A DNA stretch of 64,000 nucleotides. Origin: Prochilodus magdalenae. Lineage: Eukaryota > Chordata > Actinopteri > Characiformes > Prochilodontidae. The stretch's first letter is position 1. Each line of letters begins with the position of its first letter. Shown here piece by piece: positions 27,901-43,149 of this stretch. A program made the translations under genes and the position numbers. Under the pieces are notes generated by a model. That model did no database searches, was not told the origin of the DNA, and was given only the letters and a program-made list of their open reading frames with translations. The stretch covers positions 1,437,001-1,501,000 of the forward strand of contig JAMWET010006979.1 of assembly GCA_024036415.1 (NCBI GenBank), written 5' to 3'.

Positions 27901-28297
27901 GAGGTCATAAATGAAAGGAAGGTTCATACACTGAGTATGGAGTATTGTGTAAAGGACAACAGTTTAATAAATAAATAAATAATCAAATAAACAAATGTTA
28001 GTTCTTACAATGTTGGCAGCTCGGACGTGCATTTCGTAGTGGTCCTGCTCTGCTTGTGTCGCCCTAGAGACCTGTGTTTCATCCTCTACCTGCTCAGAGG
28101 GGTAAATTGTAAATTGGTCAAAGTCAGTTTCGCATTCAAACACCAACTTCAACCCAAACACGTTTGAGACATACCTTAGCCGTTTTGATGATTTCTGTGA
28201 AGTTGTCCAAGATGGACCTGATATCATCTTTTAGCCTTTTGTTGTAGTTCTGAAGAAGAGTCTCCTTACTTTGTGGGAGGACACGCTGGGTGGCCAT
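24930..28297 (-). CDS. med22: Mediator complex subunit 22 (Surf5)
   Basis: Head-module subunit of Mediator, which links transcription factors to RNA polymerase II in the nucleus. Exons 5' to 3': 28297-28175, 28089-28009, 27862-27654, 25119-24930, total 603 nt (200 residues, the length of the human long form). The N-terminal helical core holds [38 protein letters not shown] and [18 protein letters not shown]. The last exon was found by phase and by the conserved LPLCEA motif; it lies 2.5 kb from exon 3. Failure to splice after exon 3 gives a 140-residue form ending YYSSRYK, with its stop at 27644-27646, matching a known human short isoform. The gene is divergent from rpl7a, as in mammals. A 5' UTR exon probably ends at a gtaagt donor at 29424. 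Confidence 0.94.
25120..27653 (-). other. med22: med22 intron 3
   Basis: A 2.5-kb AT-rich intron between the penultimate and last coding exons. I see no gene, RNA or clear mobile element in it. Open frames here (for example 26465-26883) are short and have no family resemblance. Confidence 0.6.
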
Positions 28298-29423
28298 TTT
28301 ATTCGCACTGCCCACTCACCTCACTATTTAGGGGTGAAAAAAGGTCATAGAGGACGGTCTATGAATTTAACACCATGACCCAACACTCTCACTTTTTTTT
28401 TAAACAAATAAGTAAGCTGAAATTTCACAGACATGGATTAAGCCTAGTCTTGGATCACATTGCAATGATAGCATCGACTGCTGTACTGATTTAGTCCAGG
28501 TCTATTGTTCAAAACCAACCATAAGAGATTTAGCCATGCATGAATCAAAACGTAACATATGCAATGATATGAATAACTAGGGTGAGGGTTCCCTCATCCA
28601 GATAATGCCTATGTTCAGACTGAACGAAAATCGAATAAGATACTCCACAGTTCAATTTTTGCACCCTAAGCTTACAAACTGATACACATATATATATAAA
28701 AAAAACTGAACCTCCAAATGTCTGATTTACACAAAAACAGATTTTTATGGACATGGTTTTGTTGCTTTCCAGACTTTCACAAATCATTCTGGACACAACC
28801 TGGATATGCTAAAAAGTGTATTTGGGCTAGGAGTCTGAAGAAAGCCTAGGTCTAATTTTGAACTAAACTGCAATTTCAATGTCATCTGCAGTGCCCATTT
28901 CATCCAGGCCTAGACAAGTCATGATATAAATAAACTGCATTAGATCACCTAATAATACAATAATATAAATACAGTGGATATTGTATTTGTTTTTTGTATT
29001 GTCATATATTTACAGATGCAAATGGTTAAAAAGTGAGCCTAACTCAGCACTAGTTAAATGATCATCGTCATTTAAAGAACAAAACAAAGCCAAAACATTG
29101 GACACGTATCACCTGAGCACTTTTAGACGTTCAGCAAAATAAAATATGTACAGTTAATGAAGCATCCTAAAATATAAACAACTAAGCCGTAACTAATGCT
29201 AACCCTAAATTCATTAATGACCAAAATATGTCTGACCAAACAACTCAGGAAACCGACAACAGGAGAAACGGGAGCCGGAGAAGTTAGTGCTAACGCCGCT
29301 ACATTAATAATAATGGGCGCCTTTACACCAGCAAACACAGCCCATATTATTTTCTCATAATGGTGAGATGTTAAAAGTCAAATGGGAAATTATTCATAGA
29401 AACTTAAAGACAATAATACTTAC
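28298..29423 (-). other. med22: med22 5' UTR and leader intron
   Basis: Upstream of the med22 start codon, a possible acceptor (ccctaaatag) sits just above 28323. A strong donor, gtaagt, lies at 29423-29418 next to a short leader exon within the promoter shared with rpl7a. Between them is about 1.1 kb with no coding signal. Confidence 0.55.
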
Positions 29424-29575
29424 AAAACCGTTCATGTTGCAGCTGTTTAATAAACAAATATCACCCTTGGCGCTTCCCGCTTTGTTCTGTCGAACGATAA
29501 TTACGTCATTTCCAATCGCCGCGGCCCTTATAGTTACCCACAATCCCCTACCTCCTCCTTTCTGTCTGATCCAAC
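29424..29575. promoter_or_regulatory. Bidirectional promoter med22 / rpl7a, with rpl7a TOP leader
   Basis: Shared promoter of Surf5 and Surf3, a known arrangement in mammals. On the plus strand a TATA-like ttatag (29528-29533) lies about 29 nt before a pyrimidine-rich tract (about 29549-29568, cctacctcctcctttctgtc) expected to form the 5'-TOP of rpl7a mRNA. A cgtcatttcc motif and CG-rich sequence lie just upstream. Confidence 0.65.
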
Positions 29576-32732
<3,157 letters not shown>

Positions 32733-32768
32733 ACTCCTATCACACATCTGTCTGTTTATAAGTAAAAC

Positions 32769-32774
32769 AATAAA
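32769..32774 (+). terminator. rpl7a: rpl7a poly(A) signal
   Basis: AATAAA 37 nt after the stop codon, in keeping with the very short 3' UTR of ribosomal protein mRNAs. Confidence 0.85.
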
Positions 32775-33191
32775 AAAAACACAGAAAATGGAAGTGTTTT
32801 GGCTCTTTATTTGGTGGTCTGCGACCTTGCAATTCTTTTCCTGTGGCCTTTGTCTGACTTGTCTTGGGTCAAAACAAGTCCTGTCCACCTCTCAGTTTAG
32901 CTGGCATTTTAAAATAAGCAGATCTGAATTCTTAAGGTTGCACAGCAGCATCTCTTAATGTTGAGGTGGGTTTTTTTTTTTTTTGGTTAGATGCTGGGCA
33001 CAGCAGCAGGATTTCTGTGTAGACCACAAGTGCTGGTGTCAAATACATCTGACACCAAGACTACTTTATTTACTTCTAAGGTTTTTCTTTATTTCTGAAT
33101 AAACATGTATTAGAAATCCTAACACTGGTTCTTTAGATTACTGGTTCCAGATTATGGATTTCTTCACTGAAAAGTTGTAGAACAAGACAAG

Positions 33192-33197
33192 TTTATT
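33192..33197 (-). terminator. surf1: surf1 poly(A) signal
   Basis: AATAAA on the minus strand, 31 nt past the stop codon; the closest canonical signal. Confidence 0.7.
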
Positions 33198-33227
33198 TTA
33201 AAGCACAATTTATACAGAACCCCATTA

Positions 33228-36200
33228 TCATACAGCAAGGCGTTTGATGAACTTGGCATACCACATGTATGAAGTAGCTGCACATAATCCATACCTAAAA
33301 AGAGAATAAAGAAAGATCAGTATCCCTGATGTGAATTTATTTTGCATGTGCTAGGAACAAGTAATGCCTCAATGCTTAATACTTCGACAGTATTTAACTC
33401 TTGGAGGATTAACACGTTAAGGCTAATTGAGACAATGCAGCAGAAATGCACACATTTACAGTCATGACCGTATTAAGTAAAATGAGACTCAGTGCTCCGA
33501 CACCTGTTATTAGGATTTAAACACTTAATGTTAATGGGATCCCAAACTCCTAGCCAGTTGCTCAGTGTATTTATGAAGTTTTCAGGACTGTAGATAAGTT
33601 TGATGTGAAATGCCTTATTTTAGAAGAAATTGCAAAGCCAGAAATGGTTATGACTGAGATTGTAAGCGGACATCTCCCACACAGAAATATTTGACATGAA
33701 GTGGTTAGATCTGTGTTGTCTGATGTCTAGAACATTGTTTTAAGACCGTTTAGTGATAAAGCTTTGTCTTATAACATACATGAAATTTGTAATAATCTAA
33801 TCTTGGCATGGGAGAGCACTGGAAGGCAAAATAGTCCCCATAGAATTTGTTTTTCCAGATTCATGACCATTCTCTGAAACCTGTAATATAAGTTGCTGTC
33901 TCACCATGTAACAATGTACTGCATGTGTTCGTTTCGCAGGGTCACTCTTGTCTGGCCTCCTACTGGTCCTCCTGGTATTGTGCTCTCTGAAAGGAAATTG
34001 GGATATTTATATGGTTATTACTCTAACAATATTACCACACTTTCAGCTAGTTCAGTTCTTTTACTAGACCAACTATAAGCATGACCAAAAAAAAAAAAAA
34101 AAAACTCAAAACGAATTCTTTCTCTACTAAATGCTCTGTGAAATCAATTATTATTATTTAGCCTATTTGTCTGGTTAATGTTCAAAAACTACTGGCCTTT
34201 CACAGGAGGTAAGTGGTTCAGTCAAGCCAAGTTAACATGCAAACTCAGCTGGCTAGTTACCTCTAGGTAAAGAAGTAAACTTATGTTCTCTACCTATGAG
34301 GAAGCATTTATCTGGACTGGCAAGTGTAACACATGGCACAGCTCGAACCTAAATACCAGCTGCAGAACGCATGCTAACTCTACTAAGCAGTGTTCTCACT
34401 GGGTAACGTCCTAATGTCTAAATAGAAATTGTACATAGGAAGCAGCCCTGACCTAGCACAGCATCAATGAAAACCTCCTCAGCACCAGTAGTCTTTGCCA
34501 TAGCCTCCAAATCCCGGTAGTGCCACCGATTTGACTCTGCGTTGTTTTGAGGGACAAATGGTTTCCGCTGCTCGGTCAAACGCACTACACCCACCAAGTC
34601 CACTTCTTCTGTTACCTTGTAGAATAAGCATTGTGATTACATATGGCTACAATTTATAGCATGGTTGAATTTCAGTAAAAACACATAATAAAGAAATCCA
34701 TATGATGCCAGTAAATACAATAAAGTACAGCATTTTATAAAAAATAATAAAGGAGGTTTAGAGTGCCTTTGCCAGGCCCTAATGAGCCCAGAACTATAAG
34801 TGGCTTAGATGATAAATGGACACATGAATGAAAGAGATCTAGGGGTATCAAAACTTTTATGGCTGAATATATGAGTGGAAGATTTTCATTCTAAAATGAG
34901 CCGTTTCACAAGTCGATGCAAATATCAAATTTATCTTTGCAAATGTTATTTTTAATCAAATTTGTTGTTTCTTGTTTTAGTTTTGTTAAAACTAATAGCT
35001 AGCGTTACCAAGCAAACCCCTAAATCTTATACAGATTTAGCTTCTGTTCATTATTGTGTTAGTCAAACCAACAGGAACCACTCAGTTGCAACAATCCCTC
35101 AACTGACAATGTTGTTCTTCATGTCAGTCAGCTGAGCTTAATGGACTATAGCTAAAAGTATAAACAGATTAAGGCAATACATTTATGAGTTACCTGACCC
35201 TTCATCCGGGTTTCTGGTCTGATTTTATTTTTCGGGACGTAACCTCTGTTTACCAAGATCGTGATCCTGAGAGGTGGAAAAAGGTGAGATATGAATAAAA
35301 ACCTGTGTGGTTGAAGTCCTTTGTGTTGAGAAAGACATTGCGTATATGAAGCTGAGAAGTCAATACAAGAATACAGTTTGTACACACCCCAGATCCGTAC
35401 AGTAAAACGGGGTGATGACATTTGCGCCGCTCTCCCCGCTGGAGGACAGCCGTCCTGCCTCACGAGCTTCTCTCTCAGGATCTACTGGAGCACGGGGCAG
35501 GATATAGAGCTCCTGAGAGTGATCAAACCGCCCTCGCACCTTCACGCGCCTGTACTCCAGATCCTTTAGCTCTCCAGGGCTGTTGCATGTTCCCATAAAA
35601 GCATAAACTACATTATTATTATTTTGTACTTCTATGTTGTTCTGGTGATGCATGGGTCTGTTTGTTTCTACATTTAAACCTTTCATCTAAACACCATGAC
35701 TAGCATTACAGTGATTGTAACAGCTATTTCTTTACAAAATGTAAACCTACACAATCAAAACTCAACTCAACACAAAGTGAGCCTATGGAATTGTGATAGG
35801 CTAAGCAAAAACTCACTCTCTAGGTAGTGGAATTGGATCTGCAGTCGTTAAATTTTGAAGCTCTTGGATCAACTTCAACTTCCACTGCCTGCGCTTCACC
35901 TAAAAACACATGAATACTGTCAACATATTTGACCAGCTGTATTTTCTAATGGCTTAAACAGCAAATGACCGTACCTGCCATGTTCCAAGGCCAAAGGTGG
36001 TGACCGGGATCAGCAACAGGAGCCATTTCAGTAAGGAGTCTTCACCTTTTTCTGCCTGTGCAGCGGTAGAACTGGACTGCCGACCCACATTAACAAGCTT
36101 AACTGTAAAACACAACAGAGGTGGAACACACTGCAAGCACTGCTGATATCTATTTAATTGGAAATCATATACAGTACACTCAGGAGCTTTAGATATTCTT

Positions 36201-37226
36201 CTAATAGACAGGATATAGACACCTTCTTGTAGACTTCCTGTAAAATCAGGGGTATTAATAGGGAGCCTGTCCACCTATTGCTGCAGTAACATTATTTACT
36301 CTTCTGAGAAGGTTTACTGTTTTACTCTAGAACATTGCTGTGAAGATTTGATTTAATTAACCCACAACAGCATTAGTGTTGCATTAGGCACTGATATTAA
36401 ATACTAGTTCTGGATCACAAACATGAATCCAACACACAAGATAGTGCTCCATCACTCCAGAGACAACAGATCATTGCTGGCGAATGCTGGTTCAACAAAG
36501 TAGGAAAGTGGCAAGCAAGAAAAATATTTTTGGCATATTCATACCATTCTCACACTTGAACAAGGACTGTCGCGGCTTATCGAAAAGATGTCTCTTGGGA
36601 TTCACTGTCTGAGCCTAGAAAAAGGAAAGAAAAATCTAAATACATAAATACTGACAGAATGCAATGTGTTTTTAATGGAATAAGATGACTTCCATGTTTG
36701 CCAGCAATAGCATAACAAAACAAATAAGAAAAAAAAAACAAAATAAAATAAATAAATAACACAAATTGGAATTGGTCACCTTAAAAATGAATAATAAATA
36801 ATATCTCATATGAACAAGACAGTGTTATAGCTATTATTAGTAAATAACAACAGCAATATTATTATTATTATTATTATTTTCCGCAGTATTTTTCCTTTTA
36901 GCCACAAAATTCCCAAAGTGCTTCATCCAAGAAGATAATTAACTCGTTAAAAAGATAACATATTTTGGAGAATTAAATAAAACCACTGAGAGTAACATCA
37001 GACAACATAAAAAAAAATCGGAGAAAGCCTTTAACATATACAAAAACAAGCATAACATTTAACATACAGCTACCAAACACCAGTACAAACACACACCTGC
37101 TAAACAGGTTTACTGTGAACTACTACTCAGAGCTTCAGCGAACTAACGTGACAAGAAACTTACATTAATCCGAATTATCCTGCGGCTGTGACTGCACAGC
37201 ATCAGCATACATTTAAAGCCACTCAT
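33228..37226 (-). CDS. surf1: SURF1, cytochrome c oxidase assembly factor
   Basis: Inner mitochondrial membrane protein needed early in assembly of complex IV; loss in human causes Leigh syndrome. Exons 5' to 3': 37226-37164, 36614-36545, 36102-35975, 35899-35817, 35579-35388, 35266-35194, 34615-34453, 33986-33905, 33294-33228, total 921 nt and 306 residues (human 300). The N-terminus is basic and lacks acidic residues up to about residue 28, as expected for a presequence. Transmembrane segment 1 is about 71-87 ([17 protein letters not shown]) and segment 2 about 285-300 ([12 protein letters not shown]). The intermembrane part has [28 protein letters not shown] and [12 protein letters not shown]. 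The two short last exons were placed by phase and conservation. Head to head with surf6. Confidence 0.95.
36325..36495. repeat. Dispersed repeat fragment (family 1)
   Basis: In surf1 intron 2. The block gaacattgctgtgaagattt, then agcattagtgttgcattagg, recurs in kyat1 intron 4 (45165-45455) as gaacattgctgtgaggattt and aacattagtgaggttaggca. I recall closely similar repeats in catfish and characin genomes. No coding content. Confidence 0.65.
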
Positions 37227-37570
37227 GATTACAGAGTATGAAGTTTCCTCTGGCTTGTGTGTCTGTTAGTTGCTACTAGCGAACAGGTCAACTACATAAC
37301 CAGTTCACTACAGTCTGCGCACAGAGGGAATGCTTTTACTGCAACCCCTTCCGGAGACAAGCAGCTGTGCGCATGCGCGGAGCTAAACACATGGGCATGA
37401 GTTAGAAGAGTTTTTATTCCGGAGACACGTTTTTAAATCATAGTTTATTCCACATGTGTTCAGAGAAAACACAATGCAGGACATAAGCATTTGTATGAGG
37501 TCTAAATTAGTTCATTAGGTTCCGGTCATTGTGGGAGTTTGTAAGTCTGGTTCCGTCGAAGGTAAATAAC
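37227..37570. promoter_or_regulatory. Bidirectional promoter surf1 / surf6 with NRF1-type site
   Basis: The two genes diverge across this stretch. A perfect NRF1-type palindromic site tgcgcatgcgcg lies at 37368-37379, and ETS-like cttccgg sites lie near 37349 and ttccgg near 37416 and 37520. NRF1 and ETS factors typically drive housekeeping and mitochondrial genes. A likely leader exon of surf6 ends at a donor near 37560 (cgaag|gtaaat). Confidence 0.65.
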
Positions 37571-37783
37571 CCGAGAGCTTCACTCTGTATTAGTATGATT
37601 TGCAGTAAGGTTTATTTCAGAACCTGCTCTCTGTGCTATGCTAAGTCAGTCCTGTTGTCAGCACATCTTGTGTGTAACTGCTAATGTCTGATCTTTTATA
37701 AAGCTTTGTGTAGCTATGTACAGGTGGCTGGTTAGTAATGATCTTTCTGACCACTCATTTTGTGTCCAGTTTCTCCAGAAAAG

Positions 37784-40689
37784 ATGTCCAGTCTCGCAGC
37801 GAAGTACGACTACCTGGAGAAGCTGACTCGAAAAGTGTGCCATTCCCAGACTGAAGAGCCTAAAAAGAGAGCCTACGGTAGATATCTGCTTAGGGTTGTT
37901 CAATAAAACGTCCAGTAGACGCTAACATCCCATCTGACACCTACTTCTCATCATTAGTAATAAGCCAGAGCTATAGTAGTCTGTCGTTATGCTAGCTTTT
38001 ATGTGTTAAAGGCTCCATATTCTACTTCTTTTTTGCCATTTGCTGTTCTCCCTTTTGGGTTTATAGAGCAAATGAAGTCCTGATTAATGCTATTTTATCA
38101 TGGCTATTTTTGTTACTGTTAGACTGATGTAAAGGTAAATGTCCCATATTCTGATTGGCTGCCCTGTATCCTGCCTCATTCAAAAAGTGCTCTGGGTTAA
38201 AACTTCCTGATCCAAGCCCTTGGCTGTGTTGAGACTGCCAACCCAAATTCTATTTTTGGCATATTCAGATTGTATCCATATTGATTTTGATAGTCTGGAC
38301 AGCAATGGTGATGCCTGGACATCTGTATCTCATATAAGATGTATCTCTATCTTTATAGCCTGTCGGAGTTCTGACGAACACTTGTTGTTGTTGTTGCTGT
38401 TATGCACAATACTAGAAAAATAAAAGAATAGCTTATTCTAGTAGGATGGTGCACTCAATCTAAACAATGCTTTTTGGGTCAAACGCCACTTAGGTGACTA
38501 TCTTTTCTTTTTCAGTTCCATTTCGAGGTGGTCATAATGAAGAAGGTGGTCCACCCAAAAAGAAGCAAAAAAAGAAACAGAAGCCTACCAAAGGAAATAT
38601 TCTGAACACAAATGACAAGAAGCCGGCTCCAAAGACCATCCAGAAAACAGCACAGAAACAAGCCAGTGCGACGGTACAGAATGCTCCCCAGGTGAAAACG
38701 CAACAGAAGACTGAAGGTAAAACTCGTGTCTACATTTCAATTAATAAGTAATAATTATTAAATCTTGATAAAATGTACGTAGGTGTGTTTATTTTCCTTG
38801 TTGTGCTCAATTCCAAGGTGCAAGGTCAGAAAAGGAATTTAACGCAGTCGATATTTTGAGGAAAAGACTTCACCAGAAGATTGAGGAATCTCGTGGACAG
38901 GTATGTAAACCAAACAGAAAGAATCAAATAGGAAAAATGAGTGAGCAAAAGTTTGACTTTAGACCATAACGTGGACATGCTGTTAACTCCTAACATACAG
39001 ACTGTTTACTAAAGGCTTTTACGATTACTTGTTTATACATCGATTGCTTTATTTTAATAAAAACATCCCTCTTGGTAAATCAGCAGTTATCATCAGTTTG
39101 CATAAATGTAATGTATTTTTTAAAATCTCCTTCTGACCTGCTTTTGGCTTGATGAACATACACGGAAAGCATATTTGCATTTCGTCACATAATGACTCAC
39201 TTGACTTTTATGAATCTTTTCAAATGATTCTTTGTGTGCTTACCCATCTAAGTGTTTCAGATGGTGTAGGGTTTGTTAATATTCAATTTTGAGCAACATG
39301 TAAGATTCATAGTTTAAAACATTCAGAAATTAGTGACTAAATAACTGTTTCAGCAGTTTGTCAAAGTGTATTGTGTTGCAGAGATATCTAATGAGGTTAG
39401 CACGCTAACCAATTCTGCTAGCAATACCTCAAGTTGAAAGTTGTGCTCCTGGTTAGATTATTTAAGGACAGATAGCCAATGAAAGGAAAGTAAATGTGGC
39501 GAGGGTTATTATAATGGCTGCTCCCACCTGCTTCCTGCAGCAAACAAAAAAGGGGTATAAGTAGAACCAGAACAAGTGTTAAACATCGGTGCTACGTTCT
39601 ACAACAGGACTAGTGTTTTTTTTTTTTTTTTTTAAAGACTGGTAAGAATTGAAGGGGGAGCAGGAAGGACAATGCATGATATGTGAGCCCCTGTTGTTTA
39701 GAATATAAGAACGTTGCAATGCAACTAATCTACATGTGGTTCACAAACTCCATGTTTTAAATTTCCCCACTTAAAACTTAATAAGGCATCACGGAACATT
39801 GTGCGCTACGATTATATGAAAATTAAAATTACAGCTTCTGTGGTTTGAGAAATTGCACTCTTCTAAATCATGATTTTGATATAACCTCAACTCTAACTCA
39901 GTTAATATTAATTACAGGTATCGCTGTTCAAACATTAACTTCAGTCCTGCTTTTAAAAAACTAAATCTTTTTTATCTTTAGGGTCCTCCCAAAGACCCCT
40001 CCTCTGAGGAGGTGCAGAAAAGACGAGCGAAACGGAAGCAGGAGAGGGAGCGCAAGAAAAGGAAAAGAAAAGAGTTCCGTATGAAGAAGTTGGCAGAGAG
40101 TGCCTCCACTGAGGAAGAAACCGCAGCGGCAGAAGCACCCAAACCTCCAGATGCTTCTGCAGCCACCAAACTTGCCAAAAAGGATACAAGCTCAATAGTC
40201 TTCAACAAGGTGGAGGTTGGGGAGGAATATGTAGACAAAGGGACGAAGCTGAAGGAGAAGAAGAAGAAACGGAAGGTGAAAGGAACCCTCACTCCACTTA
40301 CGGGGAGGAACTTCAAACAGCTTTTGTCTCGAGTAGAGGCCAGGAAGGCTCGTCTCGAGGAGCTGAGGGAGAAGGACGAGGAGAAAGCCAAGAAGGAGGA
40401 AGAGAAGATGAGGTGGACCAACGTTCTCTACAAGGCGGAGGGCATGAAGATCAAAGACAATGAAGAGCTGCTCCGTGCTTCTTTGAAAAGGAAGGAGAAG
40501 AAAAAGGCTCAGAGGCAGAAGAAATGGATGGAGAGGAGTCATGAAGTGCTGGAGAAGATGCAGAAGAGGCAGGACAGGAGACGCAGAAACATCCAGAATC
40601 GCAAAAAGGGCAAGATTGAGAAGAGGAAACAGAAGGCCAGGAAGAAGGGCAGAGTGCTGCCTGAGGATCTAAATAAAGCTGCCATATAG
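37784..40689 (+). CDS. surf6: Surfeit locus protein 6, nucleolar
   Basis: Nucleolar matrix protein with nucleic-acid binding; related to yeast Rrp14 and implicated in ribosome biogenesis. Exons: 37784-37877, 38516-38716, 38818-38900, 39982-40689, total 1086 nt and 361 residues, the same as human. The N-terminus MSSLAAKYDYLEKLTRKVC matches the family start, and DILRKRLHQKIEESRGQ ends exon 3. The last exon (127-361) holds the SURF6 domain, with IVFNKVEVGEEYVDK, GTLTPLTGRNFKQLL, MRWTNVLYKAEGMKI and the basic Arg/Lys-rich tail RRRNIQNRKKGKIEKRK. The protein is extremely Lys/Glu-rich with predicted helices. In mammals SURF2, not SURF6, faces SURF1. A plus-strand ATTAAA lies at 40934-40939. Confidence 0.95.
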
Positions 40690-41052
40690 GGAGAAGAAGA
40701 AGAACGAAGAAATGGAGTGACAGACAGCACAGAACGAAAAGGAATTATGTAAAATGCCTGAATAAGGAGAATGATGGAAAGCCACATGCTCTGTTTCAAC
40801 AAAGCTGGATTGTAACTAGTCCATGAATCTGACTCTTCCGCCATGTTGTGCCCTGATCCTATGTAAATATATATAGGTTACCAACAAACTAAAAAAACAT
40901 ATTTGAACAAAGTGATTGTTTTGTCTTAAGTGTATTAAAGAAGACGTCTTTCTGCGTCACCAAATCATTAAGAGGTGAACAGTCATTCAGAGTGGTTTCA
41001 TGTGAAATGCTCTATTCCAGAGAAGCTTGTCGTGTCAGAAGCCTTAACAGCA

Positions 41053-41137
41053 GTGATGAGTTGAATCAGGTGTGCTGGAAACAGGGAAAGAGCTAAAATG
41101 TGCAAGGCAGGCTGCCTCCAGGACCAGGGTTGAGAAA
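41053..41137. repeat. Dispersed repeat fragment (family 2)
   Basis: The stretch gttgaatcaggtgtgctgga ... ccaggaccagggttgagaaa matches a repeat I recall as very common in teleost genomes. About 85 bp is recognisable and it is non-coding. Confidence 0.55.
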
Positions 41138-41893
41138 CACTCAAAGTGATTTACGGTATGAAATAATAAAATAATAGTGTTAAAAATAATGCCAGAACTG
41201 GGGCAGTCTAAAAAAAAATAGCCAATGCATAAGATCAAAGCATCAATAATAGACAATATCGGTAATATTAAAATACTAATAGACACATTCATGAAAGAGA
41301 TGTACATGCAGGGTGCCACAAGACAAAATGAAAGTATTTTACCATTAACAACATGCTGCCACTGTCCATCACAAAAACATGATCTCCAAAATAGTCATTT
41401 TACAAGATAGAACAAAAACCCAAGGGATTTTGGAGCGTTTTGTTTGGTATAGTCATCATGAAACTTCCAGAAGTAAAGATACATATTTTCTTTAGACAGC
41501 AGCAATAAAATTGCATGTATATTTGTCATTTTGGATTGTAGTAAGTAAACTGGCTATGTTTGCAGACATTGCAAACCCTGGTTACTGGCACTACCACTGT
41601 CTACAGTTACCCACTTTACATCCAAACCCATTTGCACTTTGACTTGAATGATTGAATTATGAAGAAATTTTACCCAATTTGGATTCCTCTGTAATGACAA
41701 TGTGATGAGGTTGATTCAGAGTGGTTTGATGTAAAATGGTTTCTCTGTAAATAAACATTTTTAATTTCGATTAAAATTTAGATATGTTGCTTTATTCACT
41801 ATGTAAACTATAACTATATAACTACACATGTCAATATAATCATCCCAGCCTTATCTCAGAGTTAAGAATTCAAACCAAGAACCATTTATAGTG

Positions 41894-41894
<1 letters not shown>

Positions 41895-41937
<43 letters not shown>
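41895..41937. repeat. (TA)n microsatellite
   Basis: About 21 TA units in the surf6-kyat1 intergenic region. Confidence 0.98.
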
Positions 41938-41943
<6 letters not shown>

Positions 41944-42016
41944 TGGACCAGGGAACTAAGGAAATTAGCAAAATATGCCCCCTGAGTGAGCATCAATAGA
42001 GCCCAAACGAGCCAAG

Positions 42017-42245
42017 TCAAGTAGTTTTATTGTCAATTCTACAATATGTACAAGACATACAGAGGATTAACACTGTGTTACTCTCCTTCCCAAAATGTAG
42101 CAAATAAACATTTAACAATAAATAGATTACAACTAAAACAAGAACAGGAGTATATTCAAGGTAAAAAACAATAAACATAAAACAGAGTGATGATAAAATA
42201 AGGGCCCTGAGATAGACATAAACAAGACAATAAGACACTGAGGAC
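42017..42245. repeat. Probable retroelement-derived repeat
   Basis: Begins agttttattgtcaattctac and contains gtacaagacatacagagga, a signature I recall from a widespread teleost retroelement tail. The remainder is A-rich and degenerate. The identification is from memory only. Confidence 0.4.
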
Positions 42246-43149
42246 ACTTAATAAGACACTTATCTGGCTGACCAAATATTTTCTTTGTTCTGAAACATTA
42301 CAAAATGTCTTTTAGTTCTCAGTAACAGTACAGCCTAACATGTAATTTATTATATGTTTGTGTATCTCAGTTTTTAAAGATTGACAGTGAATTAAAATGA
42401 GTTAATAATCCATTAATAATAATTCACAGACTCTGATGTCCTTTATTATTAGAGCTTGTACAGCGACTAAAAATGAAGGAGAACATATTTTACTAGATGT
42501 TCCTTTTCTACACAATCGTATTCTCTTCAGATTTAATACACTGTAAAATCATCAACATTTAAAACTATTTAAACTACACTTTAATGTAGGGTCTAGAGTA
42601 TAAACCTACATGACACCTACATACCTACAAACCTACATGATACATTTGACAACAGACATAACCCTACATAAATGTTCGGAAAGGCTTATTTCAATAGGAA
42701 TCATTGGCTGTAAAGGTTACATTTGCAAATTTCACTAAGTTCACTAAGGTAGCCTTCATGACAAATATAGTCTATTTGTTCATTCAGCTTGAATGGGGCG
42801 GTGAAGTGCCTTTAAAGGTTCTAATTGTTTGCGTACGTGCTCCCTGATGTCTTTATCACACTGTTTTGGCTTAAATCCTATTTTCATCCATTTATGATAG
42901 AGGAAGTGTATTCAGGCAATTGTAAGGCAAATAGTCCCCATAGAAAACACCAGGAGTCGAGTGGCTGCACTGGTGGCTTTTGACTGTTATCACAAATGGC
43001 TTTGTTGAGTCTAAAAGCTTCTCTCCAGTTAACGATTTCCAGTCTGATTGACTTTTTATCTCTAAAGTAAACAAAAACATCTTCAGCTCAGTTCAGTCAC
43101 CCTGTAAGCAGCTGATCTCAGAAGTTTAGAAGGCGAACTTTAAAATTAA

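Larger units (their letters stand above)
32733..33227. other. Intergenic DNA between rpl7a and surf1 (tail to tail)
   Basis: Holds the rpl7a 3' UTR with its AATAAA at 32769-32774 on the plus strand, and the surf1 AATAAA on the minus strand (tttatt at 33192-33197). A further plus-strand AATAAA lies near 33100. No coding exon. Confidence 0.7.

Noticed and set aside
39978..40542. Minus-strand open frames of 116-147 codons
   Set aside because: They are antisense to the Lys/Glu-rich last exon of surf6; codon bias alone keeps the opposite frames open.
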